A stretch of DNA of 64,000 nt, taken from Vitis vinifera (taxonomy: Eukaryota > Streptophyta > Magnoliopsida > Vitales > Vitaceae). Shown here one piece after another: positions 26,124 through 37,000 of the stretch (positions are counted from its first letter, which is position 1; the number at the start of each line of letters is the position of its first letter). The notes under the pieces are model-generated. The model saw only the letters and a list, made by a program, of their open reading frames with translations, did no database searches and was not told where the DNA came from. The stretch spans positions 5,776,501-5,840,500 of the forward strand of contig NC_081818.1 in the NCBI RefSeq assembly GCF_030704535.1. Direction: 5' to 3'. Both the position numbers and the translations under genes were made by a program.

Positions 26124-26541
26124 TGTGATATGGGAAAAAATTCCTGATATTACATAAGTATTAGTCCTCAACCATGTAGACGCATTTTAAAATTGTGAGG
26201 GTCTCTTTAGGTTTAGAGCAGACAATATCTATATGGTTGTGAGCAAATTGTTATAAATGGTATCAAAGCTGATCTACGACTTCAGTGTGGGAGTTTGTTT
26301 AATTTTGTGATGAGTGTTTATTTGTTTGGCTTAATAATTTCATGAGACATAATGAGGACATTGTGTCTGCATGAAGTAGGAGAGGGGGTGTTTGTGATAT
26401 CACACATCAGATAAAGGAGAAAGCTCCTCACATCATATAAGTATGAGTCCCTTTTAACCATATAGATGCGTTTTAAAGCCGTAAGAACCTCTTTAGCTCC
26501 AGAGTGGACAATATCCACATGGTTAAGAGCAGGTCGTTACC
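26124..26541 (+). mobile_element. TRIM retrotransposon (LTR - PBS - LTR), complete
   Basis: Two LTRs, 26124-26255 and 26393-26541, both starting TGTGAT and containing GCRTTTTAAARYYGT and GACAATATC. Right after LTR 1 comes a primer-binding site, TGGTATCAAAGC (26258-26269), complementary to the 3' end of initiator tRNA-Met, and a purine-rich tract (gtaggagagggggtg) precedes LTR 2. There is no coding capacity; at 418 bp this is a terminal-repeat retrotransposon in miniature. Flanks GTCAT and ATCAT are a one-mismatch target duplication. The same family is at 51722-52413. Confidence 0.8.
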
Positions 26542-27689
26542 ATCATACCTTGTTATACTTATAACTAATGTCAAATTCTCATAACTAGAAGTTTTGTAGA
26601 TATGTAAAATCCTTGTAACTTGAAGTTATCCGAGAAATTATATTATACTTTTCTTATAATTAGAAGCTATAAAAATATAACCAAAGCTATGCATACTTTA
26701 TATGAGGAGAAATTATGTAGAAATTTTACACATAATATTTTGAACAAAGGGCTCCCTTAAAGCTACTTCATATGAACTGTCAGGTCCACTAAGGACACCT
26801 TAAAAGAGAGCATATATTATTTCATATTCATATCTCACAGATCCAGATTCTTCAACCTATCAGTAGCAGTAGATCCCATTCCCACTCGAGGGCTTGTAGT
26901 TGCGGATACTCTATATCTCTAAGATAGAGTTGATGCCACAGATGTAGAACTGATACACTATAAGAAAATTACCCAATTAAAAAACCACCCCATCAGCTAA
27001 AACAACCTAAAGTCATATGAAAGGTATTATTCAACATTTTGTCATAGAAGTTACACAAAACCTACTAACATTACTTGATTATTTTTATTATGAGTTTATG
27101 AGTATTTGTGTAAAGGTATATCATAAATATTACATATTATTCTTTTTTTTTTTATAGCATTTATCTTATTAATAAAATAAAGTTATAGAAGAAAAATATA
27201 TTCATAGCTCAAAGTTATGTGAAAACCATTTTATTGTCACAATCTAAAAATAATTTTATTTATTCTCAAAGCATGGATTAGCTTTAGAAAACTATTAAGT
27301 TCTTGTATATATTCCTTAATTTACAATCAAAATACAATGTTCATATGATGGATTATGTAGAAATTTTATTGGTAGAAGTATTAAGTTATATCAATCATAC
27401 CTATCATAAGCCCTTAATATTGAAATCCATGTCAATGGCATGAAATATAACTAAAAGTGAAACGATAGGAGAAAGTTTTATAGCTTCCTTAGAATTATGA
27501 GGGTGATTGATATGAATGTGACAGGTGATGTACTCATTGTATACCCAAAAAAAAATCATGAGATATTAAGCCTTATTTATAACATGAAATTTCCCATAAA
27601 TAACTCAATTATATAGTAGTCTAGGAAGGACTTGATACAAGTCTTTTTAATTGTAGCTACGACTTGTTAATATTGATCCATAAACATTG

Positions 27690-27722
<33 letters not shown>

Positions 27723-27819
27723 TGAAGTAAACAATTTAAAATTTCATATGTATGAAATTCTTGAAGAATTTGAAATACTTGAAGCAAATAATTTAAGACC
27801 TTATAGCATGAATACAATT

Positions 27820-28480
27820 GAACTATAACAATCCTTGTATGGATTAAAGCAGTTTAGACGCATATGGTAGAACTCCCTCAATGAATATCTACTAAGGGAA
27901 GAATATATGAATACTACTATTTGTCAATGCAATCGAATTTACAATTGTATGGTTTATGGATAATTTGAATCTTGTTGAAACTTTTGGAGAACTCACAAAG
28001 ACAATTGACAATGTGAAAAAAGGAATTTGAAATCAATGATCTTGAAAAGACAATTTTGTTTCAACCTGCATATTGAACACTTCCCAAATGGAGTATTAGT
28101 TCATCACTCAACATATATAAAGAAAATCTTGAAGCACTTTTATATAGATAAAACATATCTATTAAGCTCCCCAATAAAGAAGAGGAACCTATTTCATTCT
28201 AGTGAAAATAATAAAGATTTATGCGGTTTTGAATTATCATTTCGTAGTACAATTGAGGTAAACGTGTCTCTTGCAAACTATACACAAACTAGATATTGCA
28301 TTCTCTATTAATTTGCTAGCAAGATATAACTTTACGTACTCTCAAAAATATTGGAATGGTACCAAATATATGTTGCATGGAACTTTTGATGTGAGCTTAT
28401 TTAATTCCAAGGAGCACAATCATAACTATTAGGCTACGCATATGTTGGTTATCTCAAACTGGTTGATGAGTTTAAAAAAA
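27820..28480 (+). pseudogene. Ty1-copia polymerase remnant (reverse transcriptase to RNase H junction)
   Basis: Reading all plus-strand frames together gives scattered Copia pol pieces: a LYGLKQF-type motif near 27840, a sequence like EYLLREEYMN near 27885, then an open frame at 28027-28311 with EHFPNGVLVHHSTYIKKIL and KHFYIDKTYLLSSPI, typical of the Copia reverse transcriptase/RNase H boundary. Several stops and frameshifts break it. A (TA)n tract (27691-27719) lies just upstream. No LTRs found around it; 26550-27690 shows no recognisable feature. Confidence 0.75.
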
Positions 28481-28574
28481 GAAACCCTTTCTTAAATATG
28501 AAGAATGATAGTTACAAAATTACAAGATGCCCTCCTTGAAATGAGCCCCTTTTAATAATTGGAGAGACGGATTT

Positions 28575-29230
28575 CAAAGTGTCTTAGTGGGTGGGGAGCT
28601 CTGTCAACTGTTCTTGTCATCACATCTGGTACACAGCCATTTCAGGGCAGAAACTTGGATCAATAGAGCTTTGGTTCTGCAATGACACAAGATTGGTGTT
28701 AGTGAGGTTGAGCCCCTAAAGATGGAGGCAGACCTAGCAGATAGATCTCTACTGTCCGTCCTTGTTATCATTTGGCTTGGAGTTAATCGACTTTGTTGGT
28801 CTTAAACTAGCAAGAACACCTGCAATAAGGACATGTTCCTGTTCTTCATTACTTTAGAGTTCTAATGGAGGAGAGGAGGTGTTCATACATATGAAATAAA
28901 CTAGAATGGCAGAAACAATGTGTTCATGTAAGAAGTCCACAATTCAGATGAAATCAATCGAGAAAAACAGAATCTGGATTACTTGAAAGATTATAACCAT
29001 AAAAATAGTAAAACTAATCATGTTATTCGTCGTAGAATCAGATTTAATTATACATGAAAAGAACAGTTCATTGGCAGAATTTTTGTTGATTTACTGTTAA
29101 AGAAGAGACTAAAACAAATTAGTAAACATACCAATAAGGGTGGCCTCCAAAGACAGAAGCAAGACAGTCTACTGACTTGCCTTTCCTGTCTGTCTGTGAG
29201 TGCAAGCATGTTAGTATGTCTCTGAGAAAT
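28575..29230 (-). pseudogene. Broken copy of the DRB gene: start of last exon plus adjoining intron
   Basis: The plus-strand sequence 28590-28890 aligns with 34925-35216, the 5' half of the last DRB exon (shared: actgttcttg, ggtaca, ccatttcaggg, agattggtgtt, cttaaactagcaagaac against cttaaacttgcaagaac, ctgttcttcatt). Similarity resumes at 29140-29225 with the neighbouring DRB intron at 35515-35605 (gacagtc, tgacttg, gcatgtttagtat-type). Because intron sequence is included, the copy arose at DNA level, not by retroposition. The frame is interrupted, so it is a pseudogene fragment. Confidence 0.85.
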
Positions 29231-29315
29231 TTAGTTAGAGATAAATATTATCAAGAACCAATACAACATGAGAATAAAAATTAATTGAAGTCATTTCTTT
29301 TGAAGAAGGCCCTTG

Positions 29316-31733
29316 TCACCAATAATCACCACAGGAGCATTCCCCATTGCTGAAGTGGTGGAATCGATTAGCATCTCTCACTATAATTTCTCTCTTAACT
29401 ATCTTCGATATGTATTTGGTCACAGTGTGGCAGTCTCCACATACACGAAGATTCTTAGTGATTCTAATCAAGCTTCCAGCTGGTGTAGTTAAAAGTCCGA
29501 AGGCAATTGCCAGTCTTTCGCTGTGCCCCCACAGCATTCTCACTTTCATTTCCTCATCCACATCACGGAGCACACAACTGGTATCAGGCACATACCCAGA
29601 AGTCTCCACTGCTGATCTTAAACTCTCCAAGAAGTGGTAAATTTCTTCCCAATTTGGATGTGAATTGTCTCCAGCGAAAAAGGTATGGACCCAGTTTCCT
29701 GTTTCAACCAGGCTATACCCTGGTGTTTTCTTCAGCCCACGATTCCTCATTAGGCCTCGGATGTAGTCCACCTTGTCCCATCTCCTTGCTTCAGCATATA
29801 TGTTTGATAACATGATGTAAATTCCTGGGTTCATGGCGTCTAAAGCAAGCAGCTTATCAGAAGTTTGTATCCCCAAATTGATGTTTTTGTGAGTTCGGCA
29901 GCCACTCAGCAATGCTTCGAGAACAGCAGTACCTGGTTGAAAAGGCATTTTTTCAATCAATGCCTGGGCTTCTTCGAAACGGCCTGCTCGGCTAAGAAGA
30001 TCCACCAAGCAAGCATAGTGCTTCTCTATAGGTCTAATGTTATGGTCTCTCTCCATGCTATTGAACAGACTGATCCCTTGTTCAACTAGCCTCGAGTGAC
30101 TACAAGCAGATAAAAGAGAAAGAAAGGTAGTTTGATTTGGCTTGAGCCCCTCCTCAATCATTTTATGATAGATGCCAACAGCTTGATACCCATGACCGTG
30201 CATACCATAACCTGTGATCATAGAATTCCATAAAACAACATCTTTAGAGATGGATCCATGGCTGAATATCCTCTCAGCTAAGTTTATCTTTCCACATTTA
30301 GCATACATATCTACCAGAGCTGTCATGTTCACTATATCAAAAGCAAAGCCCAACCGAAATAAATGACCATGGATACTTCTTCCTCTCTTCAGAGAGCCCA
30401 AGTGGGCGCAAGAATGAACTAAACTAACGAAAGTAACAGAATTGGCAGCAATCCCCTCTTCTTGCATCTGAGCGAATAGTCTAAGAGCATCCTCTGCGTG
30501 CCCATTTTGTGCTAACCCGACCAGCATAGCAGTCCATGTAATGACATTCCTGTCTTTCATCCTGTTGAAGACAAAAGTTGCCTGCTTGAGGGAACCACAC
30601 TTAGAATACAAATCAACTATTGCGGTGGACAAGATGAGGTTGGATTCAAAACTCCTAATAGCGCAACCATGGAGGATCTTTCCAGTTGCCAAGCTTGCTG
30701 TTTGAGAGCAGCCCTGAAGGAGGCTAACTATGGTTGTCAAGTCAAAACCTCCACTGCTTCTTACCAATCTATGAAATAGGTCAAATGATTCCCCCACCAG
30801 ACCATTTCGAACACACCCTGAGATCATGGCATTCCATGAAACCAAATTTCTAGTAGGCATCTTATAAAATACCCAACGAGCACTTTCGATGTCTCCCATT
30901 TTGCTGTACATATCAACAAATGAAGTAAGCACCAAAATGTCATTGCCCAGTCCTAATCCAAGCACATACCCATGCATACATTTCCCTAGTTTCAAATTCC
31001 CAATCCCTCCACAAGCTTGAATCAAGCTGGTCATTGTTATAGGACTTGGCTTAATTCCAGAACCATGCATCTCAAAGAACAGCTGAAAAGCCACATCAAA
31101 ACAACCTGCCTGCACATAACCACCGATGATTGAATTCCAACAAACAACATCTTTATTGGGCATTCCATCAAATACCCTTTGTGCTTCACCAATTTTACCA
31201 AACTTCACCAAAAAACTAATCATTGAACTCCCCACGAACCGGTTCTTTTCCATCCCTTTTTCTACTGCACTACTAATAATCTCCATACCCATTTCATAAT
31301 CCAATGAGCTCGCACACGCCTTGAGTGCAAATGTACATGAGCAACTATCAACTTCTAAATTGCGAGATCTCATCAGCCCAAACAACTCAAGGGTCTCCCT
31401 GTACCGCCCACTCTGCAAATACCCACAAAGCATAGCATTGCATAGCAAACCTTTTGGTTGAAAAAATTGATCAAACACGTATCGTGCAGCTTCCAAACTA
31501 CGCAAATCAGAGTATGCCTTAACAAGTTTTGTAGCCACAAATTGATCAGTGGACAAAGAATTGGTGATGATTTGGGCGTGAGTTGACTTGACCCATATAA
31601 GATTTTTCGATGATTCTCGCAATAGTGATAGAAAGTTGTGGATAATGGTTGGCAGTTGGTTGAATTGGCCATCTTTGAGAGGATTGCAGGTCGAAAAGGG
31701 TTTGTTGGCTATAAAATGAAATGGAGAAGGCAT
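29316..31733 (-). CDS. PLS-class pentatricopeptide repeat protein with DYW domain, intronless, 805 aa
   Basis: A single uninterrupted exon. PLS-type PPR proteins bind organelle transcripts in a sequence-specific way, and DYW proteins carry the cytidine deaminase for C-to-U RNA editing. About a dozen PPR motifs are visible, with the usual WNSIIGGYVQAG, LVSWNAMISGCVRNG, VVLWNSMITGYGMHG phrases, followed by E/E+ motifs (about 610-705) and a DYW domain ending in the exact tripeptide DYW. Zinc/catalytic residues are present: HSE (His737, Glu739) and CGDC (Cys765, Cys768), so deaminase activity is plausible. The start region is probably a mitochondrial or plastid presequence, but the target is not resolvable. 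I do not assign a specific Arabidopsis ortholog. The gene lies between two fragments of a broken DRB copy. Confidence 0.95.
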   Translation of the reverse strand: MPSPFHFIANKPFSTCNPLKDGQFNQLPTIIHNFLSLLRESSKNLIWVKSTHAQIITNSLSTDQFVATKLVKAYSDLRSLEAARYVFDQFFQPKGLLCNAMLCGYLQSGRYRETLELFGLMRSRNLEVDSCSCTFALKACASSLDYEMGMEIISSAVEKGMEKNRFVGSSMISFLVKFGKIGEAQRVFDGMPNKDVVCWNSIIGGYVQAGCFDVAFQLFFEMHGSGIKPSPITMTSLIQACGGIGNLKLGKCMHGYVLGLGLGNDILVLTSFVDMYSKMGDIESARWVFYKMPTRNLVSWNAMISGCVRNGLVGESFDLFHRLVRSSGGFDLTTIVSLLQGCSQTASLATGKILHGCAIRSFESNLILSTAIVDLYSKCGSLKQATFVFNRMKDRNVITWTAMLVGLAQNGHAEDALRLFAQMQEEGIAANSVTFVSLVHSCAHLGSLKRGRSIHGHLFRLGFAFDIVNMTALVDMYAKCGKINLAERIFSHGSISKDVVLWNSMITGYGMHGHGYQAVGIYHKMIEEGLKPNQTTFLSLLSACSHSRLVEQGISLFNSMERDHNIRPIEKHYACLVDLLSRAGRFEEAQALIEKMPFQPGTAVLEALLSGCRTHKNINLGIQTSDKLLALDAMNPGIYIMLSNIYAEARRWDKVDYIRGLMRNRGLKKTPGYSLVETGNWVHTFFAGDNSHPNWEEIYHFLESLRSAVETSGYVPDTSCVLRDVDEEMKVRMLWGHSERLAIAFGLLTTPAGSLIRITKNLRVCGDCHTVTKYISKIVKREIIVRDANRFHHFSNGECSCGDYW

Positions 31734-31794
31734 GAAAACATGAGATCAGATTGAAGGCAAATTCGATTTTAAGCAGTTTCTTGTGCCGAATGTT

Positions 31795-32110
31795 TGGTTT
31801 CCATAGCTTAAAAACTCACCCCCAACTAAGCCCAAGTAGTTGAATTCTACTCAATCGAGTCGCATTTTGCCTTAAAGATTAAAAAAGTTCATTTATTTTC
31901 TTTTCTGCACATTGTCCGCGACCAAACAGAGCTCAACATTGAATCACCCACATGAACTCTCCAAGAACCCACCTCATTTAGATCCAACAAACACTGCACA
32001 TACGACAGCCAACTTTCGTTTGGTTGGTGAGAACACAAAGGAAAAGAGACCTCGATCCCCACATTTATCCGTTTTTCCAAAAGCAGAAGCACACCCTGAC
32101 AGAGCAATCG
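31795..32110 (-). pseudogene. Broken copy of the DRB gene: 5'-UTR intron region
   Basis: Aligns over about 300 bp with 43100-43440, which lies in the leader intron of the intact DRB gene (shared: ggtttcca, agcttaaaaa, tagttgaatt, caaccaaacagagct-type, cccacctcatt, agatccaacaa, aaaggaaaagaga, cgatcc). Same orientation as the other DRB fragment at 28575-29230; the PPR gene lies between them. The rest of the copy (coding exons 1 and 2) is missing. Confidence 0.8.
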
Positions 32111-32434
32111 TTGGCAACAATCTTGGCAACATTCATAAGATTGATAACTCTGAGGATGGAAGATACCACATACGATTACACACGATCATAGGAGATTTTG
32201 CTTAAGTCGCCACGAATGATCTTTCCTCCATTTCTTATTGTGCATTACTTCCATATTATTTTCTTCATACAGTGGAACCATGTATACCGTTTTAGCCTAA
32301 ATCTGATTGTTCTCCCAAAAATTCCTTTTAAAAGCTCTTTTATATCTTCTTTCCAATGCAACAGACGGATTATCATTTGAAGTTCCCCACAATTGTCAAG
32401 GAAAAAATAGCGTCACGAGAATTCTGAACTCGAG

Positions 32435-32620
32435 ATGTTAGAAGGTGCAAAATCAATGGTGCCGAAGTTGCTACAATTGCTTTAGCGGGAGCTGAAGTTG
32501 GTATTGGAAACGTATTTAGTTCTTTGATCCATTCCATAGCGTGAAATCCATCATTGGCTAAACACTCGGTTGGTTATACCATTTTAGGCTTTGCTCTAAC
32601 TAAAGCTATTGCATCGACTA
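32435..32620 (+). pseudogene. atp9: Nuclear insertion of mitochondrial atp9 (NUMT fragment)
   Basis: The sequence begins atgttagaaggtgcaaaatc and continues with gctacaattgctttagcggg, ggtattggaaacgtatttag and ggctttgctctaac, which is the start and most of plant mitochondrial atp9 (ATP synthase subunit c, normally about 74 residues). Small deletions break the frame almost at once and an in-frame TGA/TAG follow, so it is not functional. The similarity stops near 32620, before the end of the gene; about 45 bp upstream (32390-32434) may also be mitochondrial. Confidence 0.88.
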
Positions 32621-32742
32621 TATTAAATGAGTGTGGATTTTGGGGTTAAGGGAAAACTGGAAGAACAGTTTATCAACTGGTATAAAAAATGCCTCCCATA
32701 ATGGCCTTTCATACATATTACCTACCGAATCAGGAGTTAAAA

Positions 32743-33440
32743 ATTGGCTGCAATTGCCAGTTATGAAGTCCACATCCTGTCTTGGACCACGGTAGCTCTT
32801 CTCATTCTTGCAACCACCATGCCCAGCAGCCAAACCCCCGGCTTCAGCCTCAAGCTCCTCCCCACATACTCACCTGAGCTATCGAAAAATCTCACTCTAG
32901 AAGAAAGGCACCAGAGAATTGCTAAACTGTCTGTAAAGCACGCTCATGGACTCGGATCAATCTCTTCCGTAGCAGCTATCAACTCCAGTAACAAGGTTAA
33001 GTCCTACCAAGATTGCCCTTCAGGTGACTTCTATGTAGTCATTGTAGTGAACTTGGCCATTGGCACACCCCATTTCCGGCCTATTTGGTTTTGGACGGGC
33101 AGTGGATATATATCGAGACAGGAAGGAGCAATGGAACAGTATCTTCAACGGAAGTATGGTTGGGTTCCTCTGAGGGGAGTATCAAGTACCAACTCTATAT
33201 GAAATTTGCTATGGTGTGCATGCTGGGAGATAATGGTTCTGATAAGGAGCTGATCATGTGCTGGATTTTCGGACCCTTTTTTCAAGTATTTGGCAATTCT
33301 TTCTGCATGGTTATGAGCTCCAAGGATGAATCAGGGCCAAACCTCTAGGGTCATTTCAGCAGGCAAATCATAGGTTCCTGTTCGATCTTGGAGAATCCTC
33401 AGTGTCATTTGTCCCAGAGAATTGAAAAGATTATGTAATT
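32743..33440 (+). pseudogene. Nepenthesin/CDR1-like aspartic protease, broken
   Basis: The open stretch at 32744-33202 starts with a probable signal peptide (TTVALLILATTM) and then reads FSLKLLPTYSPE, LTLEERHQRIAKLS and an IGTP...TGSG sequence, the pattern around the first catalytic Asp of plant A1-family nepenthesin-like proteases. The catalytic Asp of the expected DTGS is replaced (W-TGSG) and the frame breaks after about residue 150. Later pieces in other frames, to about 33440, resemble the C-terminal end (a DLGESSVSFVPEN string). Truncated to well under half of the usual 430 residues. No function is expected. Confidence 0.65.
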
Positions 33441-34050
33441 CTGTGTCACTTGAGGAGATCAATGTCCAAATAAGAAAAGCTTGCTCTTCTATAATTCTTC
33501 ATTGATCATCATCTCTGACCATGAGTGAAGAGCTTTACAAATTCCAAGCAACATTAGTACTACTGACGGAAAGCATGGTTCTGATGGCAAATGTAATAAC
33601 AGAAGCTACATGGTGTTGCATTTGCACCGTATCATGGGGCACAAGCCTGCAAGTTGCCAGTCCCCTTAAAAACATGAACAAAAATAAAACTAATAATAAA
33701 CACCTTTATAAATTTAACACATTTTACAAAAATGTACTTTCTTACAGTAGGGCATAACAGGTTTGAGCCTCTTTATCTTAAGTAGAAACTCAATTCAATC
33801 TGAGTTAGGCGGAAATGGTCTAACTCAGATTTTCAAACATATATTGATGAACCATTCATTTTATTATATATAGAATATGGAATTATTTGAAGCGCCGGCG
33901 GCTCCTGAGCCACAGCCATAGTAGCGATAGTCCCTCAGCATGGATACTACCAAAAGCTTAAAAAGAAACAAAGATGCATTTAGTATTTCATAGGCTGCTT
34001 GTGGATCATATTTGAAGCTTACCAAGGTCTGAACTAGCTGGCATGTCTTC

Positions 34051-37000
34051 TTATTCTGCATTTTTGTTCTCCCTATAGGGTGGCAGTCCCTCCTGGCTGG
34101 AACTTGGAATTTTTCTTGCAGGTGGAGCAGAGCAAACTGGTACTACTGTTCTGATTTGAACTGCAGGCGCCATGGCTCTAGGAGGCCCTCTTCCAAAGTC
34201 CATTCTTTCAGGCCTAGGTCTGAATGAATATGGAGGAATTCCAGTCCTCATTCTTGGTGGGGCAGGCATCTGATTAGCCAAATTCTGTGGTCTAAGCCCT
34301 ACTGAAGAAACAGGGTCCCCAGTTCTGGTCATCACAGGAGCTGCCACAGTTGAAGGTGGTCTAGAACTTCTGTAGGAACTCAATCCTGGAGGATGATAGG
34401 GTCTGGGGTTAGATTGAGATGAGTCAAAACCATGTGGCCTTTGCAACTGGAACTCAATGGGCCCTAATCTGGAATCCACACTCCTACGTGAGGTCCAACC
34501 AAATTGTCCAGGTTGGTTCCTTTCGAGTTGAACAGAAGTTGCAATCTTTCCTCCCAGCTCTTCAGTATTCTGTTTGTTATCCTCCTGAATTGGTTCCTGG
34601 TTTATTGCTTCAGTATTATTGTCACCAAGAGCAGGAGAAACTGAAACCTCAGATGGAGAAAACTCGGATCGTTCTTCAGTTTTCTCCTCTATCTCTTGAA
34701 TAGTCACCATGGACCTGCCCCTCATTGGTTCAGGAACCAAATGGTTTGAGAGATAGAATGATGATCCAGAAGCAGCAATTGAAAATCTGGGTCCCATTGT
34801 AATGGGTTGTTGCACCTCTGTTGGAAAGTATAGACAGTGATCTGGCCGGAACATAGACTGCATAAATGGAAAAAAGTGAGGACTGGGTTGAGGAGCCAGT
34901 GGGACGGGAAGTGCCAACAGACGGTTCTGCAGCTGTGCTAACTGTTCTTGCTGCCACATTTGGTACATGGCCATTTCAGGGAAGAAACTAGGATCGACCG
35001 TACTTTGGTACTGCATTGAACATGAGATTGGTGTTTGTGGAGTTGAGTCCCTGCAGATGGAACCAGACCTCTGCTGTCCATGTTGCCGATCATTTTGCTT
35101 GTTGTTCGACTTACTTGGTCTTAAACTTGCAAGAACGCGAGCAATAATGACCTGCTCCTGTTCTTCATTGCATTCAGACTCTACTGAAGGAGAGGAAGGT
35201 GAGCCCCGTTGAGACACTAATTGAAAAATGTAAATAACTCAGAACTGGAAGAAAGAATATAGGTATAAAAGGCCCGCAATGCATAAGAAATAAATCTAGG
35301 AGAAGAAAATCTAGAATAGTGAAAATATTTCAAATAAGAAACAGTGAAACAATTAACTATAAATAATATACATCATGTTGGTAGTTTTAGAGTTAAATTT
35401 GATAACAGTAGTTGATAAAAGGACATGGACATAAAAAATATAGTACATAAGGAGAACATACGATAGTCTACTGGAAAGAAAATTAGGAATTCAAATTAGC
35501 AGGCTCACCAGTTAGACTGTCTACAGAGGCATAGGAACAGGACAGTCCAGTGACTTGAATGACTTTCTGCTGTGTGTGTGTGCATGTTTAGTATCATGTT
35601 TACAGACAGGGGGTAGGGGTGCCTCCTCATCAAACAGGGGTTGATATGCTATCCATTGGGGTGGTCCTCCGTGACTCAATCAAGTGAAGAGCAAGAGAAT
35701 AGGGTAGGTTGCTCTGAACGTAGGATAACAAAAGAAAGGCTACTTATGGATTTACATTAACATGAATGGGAATTTGGAGAACCAAGAAAATTGGTTCCTC
35801 ATTGGTTTGTGCAGAATCAATATTCAAGTTTCAAGACTCTAAGTAGTTGATCTGAATCGAGTTCACACCTTAAATTTTATGGGATTGTGTATGAAAGCCT
35901 CAGAGGGACATCCCTGATTGCTAAGGTGAAGCTATCTGGTCGGACATCATGGGAAACAAACAATGGAAATTATTAGGATGCACTAGCACAACAGAAAACA
36001 TGATCTAGGAGAGAAGTGGAATGGAATATGGAATTCAGGTAGCCAAATCCAAATAGCTAGGTTAAGGTTCAGTTAAGCTCACATTCTAGATATAGTTCAT
36101 GATTACTAATTGCAAAGAAATGAAATACTTACAAATTTCTAACATAATAATGTTGACCTCAAACATCCAACATACCTTGACATACTGAGAAGCAAATCCA
36201 CCATTTACCTTGTTAAAGATTATTTATGAGTGTATATTAGGGTTATTATAATGGTGCAATATATATATATATATATTTGCTACTACAGTTTATTATTTTC
36301 TAATTAATAGCAAAAATGAAAGAAGGGAGAAAACACATTCTCTTCTCCTATTCCTTGTTCTTTAACTGACCTAATAATAGTCAACATCAAACTCAAAGCT
36401 GCAAGAGTGCCCTGATCATATAAAGACACATTGACTATGGAGAAAATGCATGCATTGTTTCACCCAGACCAAGCAATGCCTGCTTTATTATATAAAACCA
36501 GAACACTCTGAAGAAAAGTTATAGAGAAAGTGATGATGCATACATTTTCTCAAGGCAGACCAAGCAGTCATGGCTGCATTCTTCTGAGCTTGTTTCTTGG
36601 TTTTAGCTGCTTCCCCCGTAAAGCTCATTCCTGCTATCTCAACCGTGCATGAGAAGACAGGAACATGGCCTGGTCCAGATCGAATAGTGGTATAAACTGG
36701 AAGGTTCAACCCAGCTCTGTGGGCAGTCTCTTGAAGCAAATTCTTGTAGACTCCAGTTTCATCCTATGCAGCAGAAAAATACAAAACATTTGATTTGCTA
36801 AGTAAAATCCATTTTCCAATTTCATCTGGTGCATCATATTAAAGAATAACACATCATGAAAGGGCCCATCTTAAAGAGGATAATTTATGTCCATTATGAC
36901 CAGGGAGGTGAAAAAAGATTGTTATCATCTTCGCTATGCTTTCTCTTTTTCTTTCTCCAGTGCCTTATTGTAAGAAAAATTAAGTTGAGATTCCTTTCTG

